NCBI GenBank assembly: GCA_002256395.1
Contig: NKJG01000001.1
Span: 868,001-932,000 of the forward strand
Origin: Bacteroidetes bacterium B1(2017)
GTDB taxonomy: Bacteria; Bacteroidota; Bacteroidia; UKL13-3
Length of the DNA: 64,000 nucleotides
Reading direction: 5' to 3'
Positions within the stretch are counted from its first letter, which is position 1. Each line of letters begins with the position of its first letter. A program made the translations under genes and the position numbers. The notes beneath the pieces were generated by a model that searched no databases, was not told the DNA's origin, and saw nothing but the letters and a program-made list of their open reading frames with translations. Below, piece after piece: positions 54,043-62,716 of this stretch.

Positions 54043-54903
54043 TTATTTAACAATGGGTGTCTTTGTCATATGATGCAAAAGCTCATTTAACTTAGCACGC
54101 AATTCATTTCTATTTACAATTAAATCTAGGAAACCATGTTCCAATACAAACTCAGAACTTTGGAAACCTTTAGGCAAATCTTTACCAATGGTTTCGCGAA
54201 TAACCCTTGGTCCTGCAAATCCAATTAACGCTTCTGGTTCGGCAATATTTACATCGCCCAACATGGCAAAACTGGCAGTTACACCACCTGTTGTAGGATC
54301 AGTTAATAAAGAAACATACGGCACACCTGCTTTACCCAAAAGGGCAAGTTTAGCACTGGTTTTAGCCATTTGCATTAATGAAAATGCAGCCTCCATCATA
54401 CGTGCACCACCCGATTTAGAAATAATAAGCAATGGAATTCTGTTTTCTCTAGCATAATCAATAGCACGCGAAATTTTTTCTCCTACCACGCTACCCATAC
54501 TGCCGCCAATAAAACCAAAATCCATACAGGCTACCACCAATTTCATATCTGGAGCTAAATCGCCAACCGCTACGCGCATGGCATCTGTCATGCCACTCTT
54601 TTCTTGCGAATCAAGTAAGCGCTTCGAATATTCTTTTGTATCCTTAAAATGCAAAGGGTCGCTTGGCATAATATTGCCAAATAACTCTTCAAAGTTTTCA
54701 CCAAACAAAATTTCAAAGTACTCGTGCGAACCCACTTTATCGTGGTAATTGCAGTTTGTACATACATATGAATTTTTCTGGTGGTCTTCTGTTAAGAAAG
54801 TTTTCTTACACCTGCTGCACTTGTGCCACAAGCCATCTGGCACCGATTTCTTTTCAGAGGTAAGGGTAGTAATACCTTCTTTTACACGTTTATACCAACT
54901 CAT
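54043..54903 (-). CDS. accD: Acetyl-CoA carboxylase carboxyltransferase subunit beta
   Basis: A 286-residue subunit. The zinc ribbon is complete (C29 and C32 in CSRC, C48 and C51 in CTNC). The crotonase-like core has GGSMGSVVGEKISRAIDYAR, SGGARMMEAAFSLMQM and GFAGPRVIRETIGKDLPKGF. With AccA it transfers carboxyl groups from biotin to acetyl-CoA to make malonyl-CoA. accA is not in this window. It is monocistronic, bounded by its own terminator. Confidence 0.96.
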   Translation of the reverse strand: MSWYKRVKEGITTLTSEKKSVPDGLWHKCSRCKKTFLTEDHQKNSYVCTNCNYHDKVGSHEYFEILFGENFEELFGNIMPSDPLHFKDTKEYSKRLLDSQEKSGMTDAMRVAVGDLAPDMKLVVACMDFGFIGGSMGSVVGEKISRAIDYARENRIPLLIISKSGGARMMEAAFSLMQMAKTSAKLALLGKAGVPYVSLLTDPTTGGVTASFAMLGDVNIAEPEALIGFAGPRVIRETIGKDLPKGFQSSEFVLEHGFLDLIVNRNELRAKLNELLHHMTKTPIVK

Positions 54904-54942
54904 TTCAAATTAATAATAAGGTTCGAAATAAAAGCATGCCGA

Positions 54943-54950
54943 CAAATATA
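54943..54950 (-). promoter_or_regulatory. Candidate -7 element upstream of accD
   Basis: The minus strand reads TATATTTG, an exact match to TAnnTTTG, about 40 bp before the accD ATG. No TTTG is present at the -33 distance, so support is partial. Confidence 0.35.
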
Positions 54951-55018
54951 CCAAGAAAAATAACTTATATCCTTGATTATAAGGTATTTCATAGTTCTCC
55001 ACACGCTTTATTAAATCA

Positions 55019-55053
55019 CAAAGCCACATAACAGATACCTGTTTGTGGCTTTG
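55019..55053 (-). terminator. Strong hairpin terminator after the aldolase gene
   Basis: CAAAGCCACA (55019-55028) pairs perfectly with TGTGGCTTTG (55044-55053), and ACAG/CTGT inside the loop extends the stem. It begins 25 bp after the aldolase stop. On the minus strand the sequence after it is AT-rich but has no long T-run. Confidence 0.75.
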
Positions 55054-55077
55054 CGAGCATATTTTAAGAATTACTTC

Positions 55078-56130
55078 TTAAGCAATGGTAATGGTTTGAT
55101 CCAAATACACATCTTGGATAGCGTTCAATAAAGCAACACCTTCAACCATAGGTTTTTGGAATGCTTTACGTCCAGAGATTAAACCTTGGCCACCTGCACG
55201 TTTGTTAATAACGGCTGTTGTAACTGCTTCGGCTAAATCTGTAGCACCTTTACTTTCGCCACCTGAGTTAATTAAACCTTGACGGCCCATATAACAATTA
55301 GCAACTTGGTAACGAGTTAAATCAATTGGATGGTTTGAAGATAAATCGGTATACACCTTATTATGAGTTTTACCAAAATTTAAAGCTGTATAACCGCCAT
55401 TTGTTGTAGGCAATTTTTGCTTAATAATATCGGCTTGAATAGTTACTCCTAAATGGTTTGCTTGACCCGTTAAATCGGCTGCAGTATGGTAATCAACACC
55501 ATCTTTCTTAAATGCGTTGTTACGAGTATAGCACCATAAAATAGTAGCTAAACCTAATTCGTGAGCGCGCTCAAATGCAGCTGCTACTTCTTGAATTTGG
55601 CGTCCGCTTTCGTCTGAACCAAAATAGATGGTTGCTCCAACAGCAGTAGCACCTAGGTTCCAAGCTTCGTCAACCGAACCAAACATAATTTGATCAAATT
55701 TATTTGGGTAGCTCAAGAATTCATTGTGGTTTAATTTTACAATGAAAGGAATTTTGTGAGCATATTTTCTAGAACAAGCAGCCAAAACACCGTAGGTTGA
55801 TGCTACAGCATTACAGCCACCTTCAATAGCTAATTTTACAATATTTTCAGGATCAAAATAAGCTGGGTTTGGAGCAAAAGATGCACCTGCACTATGCTCA
55901 ATACCTTGATCAACTGGAAGAATAGATACATAGCCTGAACCGCCTAATCTACCGTGATTATAAATGGCTCCCAAGCTTCTTAATACTTGTGGATTACGAT
56001 TACCTTGTACAAAAACGCGGTCAAGAAAATCGCCACCGGGTAAATGCAATTGGCTTTTAGAAATGGTTTTACACTCATGGTTCAATAACGACTCTGCGCT
56101 ATCGCCTAATAATTCGGCTACTTTTGTCAT
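55078..56130 (-). CDS. fbaB: Class I (DhnA-type) fructose-bisphosphate aldolase
   Basis: A 350-residue protein of the bacterial/archaeal class I aldolase family, which uses a Schiff-base lysine and no metal. Family blocks are [51 protein letters not shown] and [11 protein letters not shown], followed by the phosphate-binding end [14 protein letters not shown] and [11 protein letters not shown]. It cleaves or forms fructose 1,6-bisphosphate in glycolysis/gluconeogenesis. It is monocistronic, with an exact consensus promoter and its own terminator. Confidence 0.93.
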   Translation of the reverse strand: MTKVAELLGDSAESLLNHECKTISKSQLHLPGGDFLDRVFVQGNRNPQVLRSLGAIYNHGRLGGSGYVSILPVDQGIEHSAGASFAPNPAYFDPENIVKLAIEGGCNAVASTYGVLAACSRKYAHKIPFIVKLNHNEFLSYPNKFDQIMFGSVDEAWNLGATAVGATIYFGSDESGRQIQEVAAAFERAHELGLATILWCYTRNNAFKKDGVDYHTAADLTGQANHLGVTIQADIIKQKLPTTNGGYTALNFGKTHNKVYTDLSSNHPIDLTRYQVANCYMGRQGLINSGGESKGATDLAEAVTTAVINKRAGGQGLISGRKAFQKPMVEGVALLNAIQDVYLDQTITIA

Positions 56131-56152
56131 AATTAAGTTTAAATTGCTTCAA

Positions 56153-56183
56153 CAAACATACATTTTTAAAAAAGAACATCAAA
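56153..56183 (-). promoter_or_regulatory. Exact Bacteroidota consensus promoter of the aldolase gene
   Basis: On the minus strand TTTG (56183-56180) is followed after 19 bp by TATGTTTG (56160-56153), a perfect match to TTTG-N19-TAnnTTTG. The predicted start of transcription is near 56146, giving a leader of about 16 bases. The -33 element lies only 5 bp from the ATG of the divergent acetyltransferase gene. Confidence 0.7.
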
Positions 56184-56187
56184 AAAA

Positions 56188-56607
56188 ATGAATTTAGAGC
56201 TGATTAGAATCATAGAAACGGCTGATTTAGAAGCGGCCTGGGCCATAAGAAAAGAAGTTTTTGTAGTAGAACAAAACTGTCCAGAAGACATAGAATGGGA
56301 ATTTGAAGAAGAATCAATCCACTATTTAGCCTCCTTAAATGGCAAAGCAGTAGGTACTGCCCGTTGGCGCCAAACAGAAAACGGAATTAAATTGGAGCGT
56401 TTTGCGGTGCTTATGGAAGCTCGCAATAAAGGTGTAGCCTCGGCTTTGGTTCAAAAATTATTGGATGAAACCAATGACCAAAACCTAAAAAGATATTTAC
56501 ATGCTCAATTACAAGCAGCCCCTTTGTATGCCAAATTTGGGTTCAAACCGCATGGCCCAAACTTTTGGGAAGCCGATATTGAGCATGTAAAAATGGTGAA
56601 GGAATAA
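56188..56607 (+). CDS. GNAT-family N-acetyltransferase (ElaA/YjcF-like)
   Basis: A 139-residue protein. The N-terminal AAWAIRKEVFVVEQNCPEDI and the central LNGKAVGTARWRQTENGIKL, then LERFAVLMEARNKGVASALV, match the small acetyltransferase subfamily of ElaA/YjcF. Acetyl-CoA is bound by the RNKGVASAL loop. The C-terminus YAKFGFKPHGPNFWEADIEH is also typical. The substrate is not known. It starts 57 bp from the divergent aldolase gene. Confidence 0.87.
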   Translation: MNLELIRIIETADLEAAWAIRKEVFVVEQNCPEDIEWEFEEESIHYLASLNGKAVGTARWRQTENGIKLERFAVLMEARNKGVASALVQKLLDETNDQNLKRYLHAQLQAAPLYAKFGFKPHGPNFWEADIEHVKMVKE

Positions 56608-56613
56608 TTTTAA

Positions 56614-58512
56614 TTACTCCACTATGGCCACATACATGGCTTTAATTTCTTTGTCGTATTTCTGCTCTACAAATTTACGCTTCACCTTTTGAGTTGGGGT
56701 CATTTCGCCTAACTCTAAACTAAAGGGTCTGCGTTTAAGGGCAAAGTGTTTTACACGTTCAAACTTACCAAGCTCTGTTGCATATTTGTGTAAATCTTCT
56801 TCTATCCATTTGCGCACCTCTGGCTCTCTAATAAAGTCATCGGCATCTTCAAAGTAGGCTTCTTTATACCCAAATACTTCTTTCATTTCTTCTTTCGAAG
56901 GAACAATGATGGCGGTTAAATATTCTTGCTTATCGCCAATTAAAAATACTTGCTCAATTTTATTCGATTTCAAATAGGTGTTTTCAATAGGTGTTGGGTA
57001 TACGTTTTTACCAAAAGAGTTCACCAAAATATTCTTAATTCGATCGGTAATTTTTAGATAGCCTTTATAGAATTTTCCAACATCACCCGTATGCAACCAA
57101 CCATCAGGGTCAATAGCCTCAGCAGTGGCTTCAGGTAAGTTCCAATAACCTTTCATTACGTTTCTGCCTCGAACCAAAATTTCACCTTCGGCACATTCAA
57201 AATCTGGCCTATAAGAATCGTGGGTTTGAATGGTAATAATTTCTTTTGTATCTGGATTTTGAATGGCTACTTCGTTTAATTTTCCTACTCTACCCACGGC
57301 ACCAAATACTTGGCGATGTGGTTCATTTACTGTTACCAAAGGAGATGTTTCTGTTAAACCATAACCTTCGCAAACAATTACGCCAATATTTCCAAAAAAC
57401 TCGCCCACATGTTGCGGCATGGCACCACCACCCGAAATCATTAATTTCATATTGCCGCCTAGTCTTTCTTTGATTTTAGAAAACACTAGTTTTTCAGCAA
57501 TAAGTAATTCAAGTTGTAAAATTGGACCAACAGATTTATCGTTTTCTTTCAGGTGTCGGCGCTTTTCTCCAACCTTAATGGCCCAATCAAATATTTTAAG
57601 TTTGAACCCACCTTGCGAGGTAATGTTTTTACGAACACGCTCTTCAATACGCTCCAACAAACGCGGAACGGTTAAAATTGCAGTTGGTTTTATTTCAATA
57701 ATATTGCTTGAAAGCGATTCTAAACTTTGAGCAAAGGCAATTTGTGAACCTACAACGGTGCTCATATAATAGGTAGCTGTGCGCTCGTACACATGGCACA
57801 TAGGCAAAAAGGATAAGAACCTATACTCTTTGCTCACTATATACATTAAATCAACTGCCATTTCAATATCGCTCAAAAAATTATCATGGGTAAGCATGGC
57901 ACCTTTTGGCTTGCCTGTAGTTCCGCTAGTATATAATAAACACGATAAATCGTCTCTTGTTACACTAGCACAAATAGCATCAATTTCGGGTTTTGAGTTT
58001 GCATAAAGGGCTTTTCCTTCTGCAATCATTTCGTCGTAGGTGGCTACCCCCTCGTCTCTTTTATCTGTATTAAAGGCAATAATTATCTTTTCTAATTTGG
58101 GACAATTAGCTTTAATCTTATTAATTTTTTTAAGCAGAAACGGGGTTCCAACCAAAATGGCTTTGGCACCCGAATCGTTTAAGATATATTCTACTTCCGA
58201 TTCGGATAAAGTTGGATAAATAGAAACATTTACCAAACCCAATTGCATCAAACCTTGGTCGAAGGTGATGTATTCTGGGCAGTTCTCTATGATAAGAGCT
58301 ACCATTTCTTGCTTTTGCAAACCTAGATTGTGCAAGTAAGCCGAAATGGCATCTGCCTCGTCTATTACCTGTTGGTAGGTAATACCTCGGTAGCTGTCTT
58401 TCTTTTTCTCAAGCAAATAAATACTATCTGCCGATTTAATGTTGCTAGCCACATTTTTTAAATATGGGTGCAATGAGGGAAACGAATAATCTAACTTAAA
58501 TCTTTCTTCCAT
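56614..58512 (-). CDS. Long-chain acyl-CoA synthetase (AMP-forming)
   Basis: A 632-residue enzyme of the ANL superfamily. The phosphate loop LLYTSGTTGKPKGAMLTHDN, the adenine motif EGYGLTETSPLVTVN, the hinge region WLHTGDVGKFYKGYLKITDR and the C-terminal GEMTPTQKVKRKFVEQKY are in the expected order. It activates fatty acids to acyl-CoA through acyl-AMP. Length and motifs match FadD15-like synthetases common in Bacteroidota. It is alone on its transcript, with a convergent acetyltransferase gene 6 bp away. Confidence 0.94.
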   Translation of the reverse strand: MEERFKLDYSFPSLHPYLKNVASNIKSADSIYLLEKKKDSYRGITYQQVIDEADAISAYLHNLGLQKQEMVALIIENCPEYITFDQGLMQLGLVNVSIYPTLSESEVEYILNDSGAKAILVGTPFLLKKINKIKANCPKLEKIIIAFNTDKRDEGVATYDEMIAEGKALYANSKPEIDAICASVTRDDLSCLLYTSGTTGKPKGAMLTHDNFLSDIEMAVDLMYIVSKEYRFLSFLPMCHVYERTATYYMSTVVGSQIAFAQSLESLSSNIIEIKPTAILTVPRLLERIEERVRKNITSQGGFKLKIFDWAIKVGEKRRHLKENDKSVGPILQLELLIAEKLVFSKIKERLGGNMKLMISGGGAMPQHVGEFFGNIGVIVCEGYGLTETSPLVTVNEPHRQVFGAVGRVGKLNEVAIQNPDTKEIITIQTHDSYRPDFECAEGEILVRGRNVMKGYWNLPEATAEAIDPDGWLHTGDVGKFYKGYLKITDRIKNILVNSFGKNVYPTPIENTYLKSNKIEQVFLIGDKQEYLTAIIVPSKEEMKEVFGYKEAYFEDADDFIREPEVRKWIEEDLHKYATELGKFERVKHFALKRRPFSLELGEMTPTQKVKRKFVEQKYDKEIKAMYVAIVE

Positions 58513-58575
58513 TGTTTAAGAATTACGGATGCGAATAAAGCCAAATATCCCAAAGGCTTCAAATCGATTCGTGTA

Positions 58576-58594
58576 AATTAGTGTGAAACTAATT
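58576..58594. terminator. Weak hairpin between def and the acyl-CoA synthetase gene
   Basis: AATTAGT (58576-58582) and ACTAATT (58588-58594) form a perfect 7-bp AT-rich stem 40 bp after the def stop. A second small palindrome, TTGCAT/ATGCAA, overlaps its right side (58593-58607). There is no GC core, so termination is doubtful. Confidence 0.25.
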
Positions 58595-58635
58595 GCATTT
58601 TATGCAAATGCCTAGTAAAAAGCAATAAAATATGC

Positions 58636-59190
58636 TTAGCGGCCGCTTGGGATTCTCATTTTATAATCCACTCTGGCACCGCCCTTTGAAATATTAATGA
58701 GCTTGTTTTTAAGCAAACGGCGCTTTAATTCTGAAATATAGTCTACAAATAGCTTGCCTTTGCAATGGTCGTACTCATGTTGAATAACGCGCGCGGCAAT
58801 ACCCGAAAACTCTTCTTCATGAAGTGTAAAATTTTCGTCGTGGTAGCGCAATAATAAATTTGAATGGCGACTCACATTCTCCCTTATATGAGGAATACTG
58901 AGGCATCCTTCTTCGTATTCCCATTTGTCGCCCCACTCTTCAATAATTTCGGCATTAATAAAAACCTTTTTCATTTCTGGATAGGTTTCATCGTCAAATG
59001 CGCTAGTATCGGCAATAAATAGGTTGATGGCTTTACCCACTTGAGGAGCAGCTAAGCCCACACCATGAGCGTGGTACATGGTTTCCCACATATTCTCAAT
59101 GAGTTTTTGGAGATCCTTGTAATTGGCGTCAATATTGGCTCCTACTTTTCTTAAAACGGGATCACCGTATGCTACTATTGGAAGAATCAT
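58636..59190 (-). CDS. def: Peptide deformylase
   Basis: A 184-residue enzyme. All three motifs are intact: GVGLAAPQ (43-50), EGCLS with metal ligand C96, and QHEYDH with H138, catalytic E139 and H142. It removes the formyl group from new N-termini. It follows ruvX with a gap of about 30 bp, an arrangement that is common in Bacteroidota. The C-terminal lysine/arginine-rich tail (GGARVDYKMRIPSGR) is of normal length. Confidence 0.97.
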   Translation of the reverse strand: MILPIVAYGDPVLRKVGANIDANYKDLQKLIENMWETMYHAHGVGLAAPQVGKAINLFIADTSAFDDETYPEMKKVFINAEIIEEWGDKWEYEEGCLSIPHIRENVSRHSNLLLRYHDENFTLHEEEFSGIAARVIQHEYDHCKGKLFVDYISELKRRLLKNKLINISKGGARVDYKMRIPSGR

Positions 59191-59222
59191 GTATCTATAA
59201 CGTTATTGCCTGTGTGTTGGTT

Positions 59223-59636
59223 TTAAAATTTGTTTTCCATGTAGGTTTGTAAAATCAGCACGGCACTAATCTGATCTACATTCCCTTTTACCTGCCTATC
59301 TTTTTTCTTTAAACCCATTTCTAGCATGCTGGCTTGCGCCATTCTAGAAGTAAGTCGCTCATCAATCCTTTTAATAGGTAGGTTTGGAAATTCTTTAGCC
59401 AACAAAGATATAAATTTTTCTACATGTTTTGCCGATTCAGAGTCGCTGCCATCCATTTGCAAGGGTTTGCCAACCACAATACAATCCAAAGGTTCTTTAG
59501 CAATATAGGCTTTTAAATAGGCCATTAACTCATGCGCTCTAACGGTTGCCAAGGTATTGGCAATAATTTGCAAGGGGTCGGTAACCGCTAGTCCAACCCG
59601 TTTTGTTCCATAATCTACTGCTAAAATTCGTCCCAT
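59223..59636 (-). CDS. ruvX: Putative pre-16S rRNA nuclease / RuvX (YqgF)
   Basis: A 137-residue protein from the ATG at 59636 (MGRILAVDYGTKRVGLAVTD). The frame opens eight codons upstream, but the family begins here. The RNase H-like core shows the first catalytic aspartate in AVDYG, then DCIVVGKPLQMDGSDSE, RIDERLTSRMA and the final acidic motif in VDQISAVLILQTYM. YqgF family members process 16S rRNA ends and resolve junction-like structures. It shares a transcript with def. Confidence 0.94.
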   Translation of the reverse strand: MGRILAVDYGTKRVGLAVTDPLQIIANTLATVRAHELMAYLKAYIAKEPLDCIVVGKPLQMDGSDSESAKHVEKFISLLAKEFPNLPIKRIDERLTSRMAQASMLEMGLKKKDRQVKGNVDQISAVLILQTYMENKF

Positions 59637-59735
59637 ACCAAAGTGCCTGTTTATGTGCAAAGGAACATTTTTTAAAAGTAATATTCGTAAATCAATTGTG
59701 AACCTAATCTTGAATTTAAGTTGGAAGGGTTTGTC

Positions 59736-59843
59736 ATGAATAATTTATTCAGAAAACCACTTATTGATTTGAATGAAAGGAACTCGACTAGCAATTTATT
59801 TTTAGAAATTGAATTTCTTAAACGAGTAATTGCGAATAGATAA
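59736..59843 (+). CDS. Possible 35-residue peptide
   Basis: An ATG at 59736 preceded by GGAAGGG at about eight bases opens a 35-codon frame (MNNLFRKPLIDLNERNSTSN, ending KRVIANR) to a TAA at 59841-59843. It lies in the gap between the ruvX start and the lipoprotein gene. It is too short to judge from composition, and no family is recognised. Confidence 0.2.
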   Translation: MNNLFRKPLIDLNERNSTSNLFLEIEFLKRVIANR

Positions 59844-59949
59844 TTATCGTAAAATGCATTTTAATTGTCTATATTAGGTGTTTATTAGATTTTTTATTTA
59901 TTTTAGTCGTTTACAAAAATTAAATTGCTTTTATATAATTATACCATGT

Positions 59950-61134
59950 ATGAAAGCAACAAATCAAAGCTCTAAATTGTTAAAAAATCTTGTTTTAATT
60001 CTTATGTTTTTAACAAACATTATTCTTACCTCTAGCTGTAAAAAAGAAATTAAAACAGAGTATTCAACGAATCTCAATTTACAATCAAGTGACGTTTCTC
60101 TTAGTCAATTTGAAATACAAGAATTTATTGATTCAGTAAATTCAGTTTATCTTCGTCAAAACAGTTCAAGTCAAATAGATTTAAACAAGGCAATAAATTT
60201 AATGGAATCTTCACTTAACTATTCTTTTTCGGATATTGACACCGCCCTAATAAATGAGGATACAAGTACATTCCATTACGACTTTACCCTATCCTCCAAT
60301 TCAACCGGAAAATGTGATTTTTTAAATGTATCTAACGTTACCAAAAATATTGCAAAGTATATTAAATCAAATTGTACAGGAGGCGAAATCTATAGATACT
60401 CGATAGGGAACATTGAAAAACTAAACCAAGAAGGAAGTTACAGGCTAAAAATAACTATAGGTGAAATGGATGCAGATTTTGATTATTCTACTCCACCAAC
60501 AGCACCTGAAGCAAATGGAAATTATCTTTGGAGAGTGGATCCTTACAATTTTTATAATTATACAAATTGTCAACTTAATCAGCCATATGCACCAATTGTA
60601 TTGCAAGAAAAAATTAATTCCTACTTATTAAATATTGCAAATTATAGGACAAGAGAAATTGCGTTAGCTGCTCTACCAGGCTTTGTGTTATATTATGATG
60701 ATAGGCAAACCGTATATAACAGTAGCCATGGATTTGCTTATTTTGATTATACTGATTTTGTTAATTTGTCAAAAATGGATTGGCCAAGCGATATGCTTGC
60801 TTATAATGATTATGTATCATGCGGACCTAAAAGTGGTAAGCCTTTTCAGTCGCCAATTTTTGCCGCAGACCCTGAAAAAGTTGCATGTCTTATCTTATTT
60901 AATCCAGCCGTTTATGGATATAAGAGTTGCCTTACACAAGCAACAATGAACTATTATATTAAAAAGTCTGCAGAAATTTATGACGTAATTAAGCCAACAA
61001 GATTAAATGATTTGTTTTCATCCTTAAACATTGTTTGGGTTGAGCCGAAATACCAAGGAGAACCAATAGAACATAGGTATGAGTTTTTTACAAAAAAGGC
61101 CAAAACAAGACCTAAAAACACAATCCTATTATAA
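59950..61134 (+). CDS. Lipoprotein of unknown function
   Basis: A 394-residue protein from the ATG at 59950 (MKATNQSSKLLKNLVLILMF). The frame starts upstream at a GTG (59878), but the later ATG gives a proper lipoprotein signal with lipobox ILTSSC, so the anchored cysteine is about residue 30. The mature part has a serine/asparagine-rich first third and then an aromatic-rich region (NGNYLWRVDPYNFYNYTNCQ). It is AT-rich compared with the core genes to its left. It is followed after 3 bp by a type IX-secreted protein gene, suggesting a surface pair. Confidence 0.75.
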   Translation: MKATNQSSKLLKNLVLILMFLTNIILTSSCKKEIKTEYSTNLNLQSSDVSLSQFEIQEFIDSVNSVYLRQNSSSQIDLNKAINLMESSLNYSFSDIDTALINEDTSTFHYDFTLSSNSTGKCDFLNVSNVTKNIAKYIKSNCTGGEIYRYSIGNIEKLNQEGSYRLKITIGEMDADFDYSTPPTAPEANGNYLWRVDPYNFYNYTNCQLNQPYAPIVLQEKINSYLLNIANYRTREIALAALPGFVLYYDDRQTVYNSSHGFAYFDYTDFVNLSKMDWPSDMLAYNDYVSCGPKSGKPFQSPIFAADPEKVACLILFNPAVYGYKSCLTQATMNYYIKKSAEIYDVIKPTRLNDLFSSLNIVWVEPKYQGEPIEHRYEFFTKKAKTRPKNTILL

Positions 61135-61137
61135 GCT

Positions 61138-62712
61138 ATGTCTTTAAAAACTGCTTTTTTTCTATTACTTGTATTTTGGGGAGTGAACAACACTTATGGC
61201 CAAAGTTGGAAATACAATGATCCTGCTGTAAACATTGGTTGGAATGCTTTTGAATTTAAGGATAAGTACATCGTATCTGGCACACTTACAGATTCCAATA
61301 CTACCAAACAAGAGCCTTGTTTAGTAGTATTAAATAGTAATGGAGATTACTTTAAAACCATTCAAATTCCTCTTTTAGGATTAGGTTTAGAAAGAGGGAT
61401 ATTTGCAAGCATTGCTTCCATAAATAAGGATAGCCTAATTTTAGTAGGCTGGGCTTATGATATAATAGACTCACAAGCGGTTTTTACAAGCGTTATTCTA
61501 AATCAAGACCTAAAGATTAGTAAGATTAATACACAGAAGATTCCTTTTTCAAATGGAATTCCTTCGAGGACCTACTCGGTTGGAATTAATTTATACAAAG
61601 ATTCGCTCACCAATCAATTTTATGCGAGCTCAACTATGTGTTCTACAAAGAAAAATGATGAAGGTATTCCTTATTTAAGCTCGACTGCACTGCCTTGTTT
61701 TCATAATTTTTTTCTTGTTTCATTAAATGGTGAAATTACTTTTCAAAAGTCAATGCCTGTAAACATTAACAATTACCCACATGACTATTTATTTGAATCT
61801 TCTATTGACATAAAAAAAGTAAATTCCAATACTTACCTGATAAGTAGTTTTGGCGAAGGTGCCGCTTTACTTGACGATTCGTTTAATGTACTTAAAAAAA
61901 GCCCTAGAGCACTAGGCAATAAAAACACAGCCCTATATTCAAATAGTTTACTTTATTGGAGAAATTCTTATTATTCTCTAGGGCTTATAAAATATTACAA
62001 AACAATAGGCAATACAAGAGATTACATTGATATAACCTATAACAAAATTTTAATACATAAACAAAATAAGGAAGGTGTAGTACTAGATTCCATTTTACTA
62101 AACCCGGTTTTGGATATGGATAGTGCCAGTTATATTATTATTAAGGATAATAATTATATAGAGGGTTTTAATGCCACCCTGGCTAACGCAATTATTGAAG
62201 GTTGTCAAGTAATGGGGCCAAACAGTTTGCTATTTAGTTATAAGAACCAAACAGGAAGTACGTTTGTTATTAACTTAGATTCTAATTTTAACACTATTTG
62301 GAGTAAGGAAATTAAATTAGGCTACCATAATTATTACAGTTTATTGGCAACTTCTGATGGTGGCTGTATACTTACAGGTTGGAATTATTCTGCCATCAGC
62401 ACTCAGGAATTACCCTTATTTGCTGTAAAATTGGATTCTAAAGGTCAGCTAAATTCAATACATGAAACTAATCCAAATAAGGAAAATTGGAATGTCTATC
62501 CAAATCCTTTCGTATCAAAAATTACAATTGAAAATAAGGAAAATGCTTGTTATGAATTTAGCTTGTATTCTATTGCTGGAAACCAACTAATGAGTCAAAT
62601 TAATTGTGTAGAGAAACAAGAAATTGACTTAAACGGAGTTTCCTCTGGTATTTATTATTACACGCTAAGGAAAAACGGAATAAACTTTAAAAACGGAATT
62701 CTTGTAAAGTAA
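61138..62712 (+). CDS. Secreted protein with type IX C-terminal sorting domain, propeller-like body
   Basis: A 524-residue protein. The signal peptide (LKTAFFLLLVFWGVNNTYGQ) is followed by about 420 residues of repeated units resembling a beta-propeller, with phrases such as DSLILVGWAYDIIDS and LLATSDGGCILTGWNY. The final 75 residues are a type IX sorting domain (NWNVYPNPFVSKITIENKE, SLYSIAGNQLMSQINC, GIYYYTLRKNGINFKNGI). It should cross the outer membrane through the SprA-containing system. It is preceded by a lipoprotein gene with a 3-bp gap. Confidence 0.87.
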   Translation: MSLKTAFFLLLVFWGVNNTYGQSWKYNDPAVNIGWNAFEFKDKYIVSGTLTDSNTTKQEPCLVVLNSNGDYFKTIQIPLLGLGLERGIFASIASINKDSLILVGWAYDIIDSQAVFTSVILNQDLKISKINTQKIPFSNGIPSRTYSVGINLYKDSLTNQFYASSTMCSTKKNDEGIPYLSSTALPCFHNFFLVSLNGEITFQKSMPVNINNYPHDYLFESSIDIKKVNSNTYLISSFGEGAALLDDSFNVLKKSPRALGNKNTALYSNSLLYWRNSYYSLGLIKYYKTIGNTRDYIDITYNKILIHKQNKEGVVLDSILLNPVLDMDSASYIIIKDNNYIEGFNATLANAIIEGCQVMGPNSLLFSYKNQTGSTFVINLDSNFNTIWSKEIKLGYHNYYSLLATSDGGCILTGWNYSAISTQELPLFAVKLDSKGQLNSIHETNPNKENWNVYPNPFVSKITIENKENACYEFSLYSIAGNQLMSQINCVEKQEIDLNGVSSGIYYYTLRKNGINFKNGILVK

Positions 62713-62716
62713 TCCG

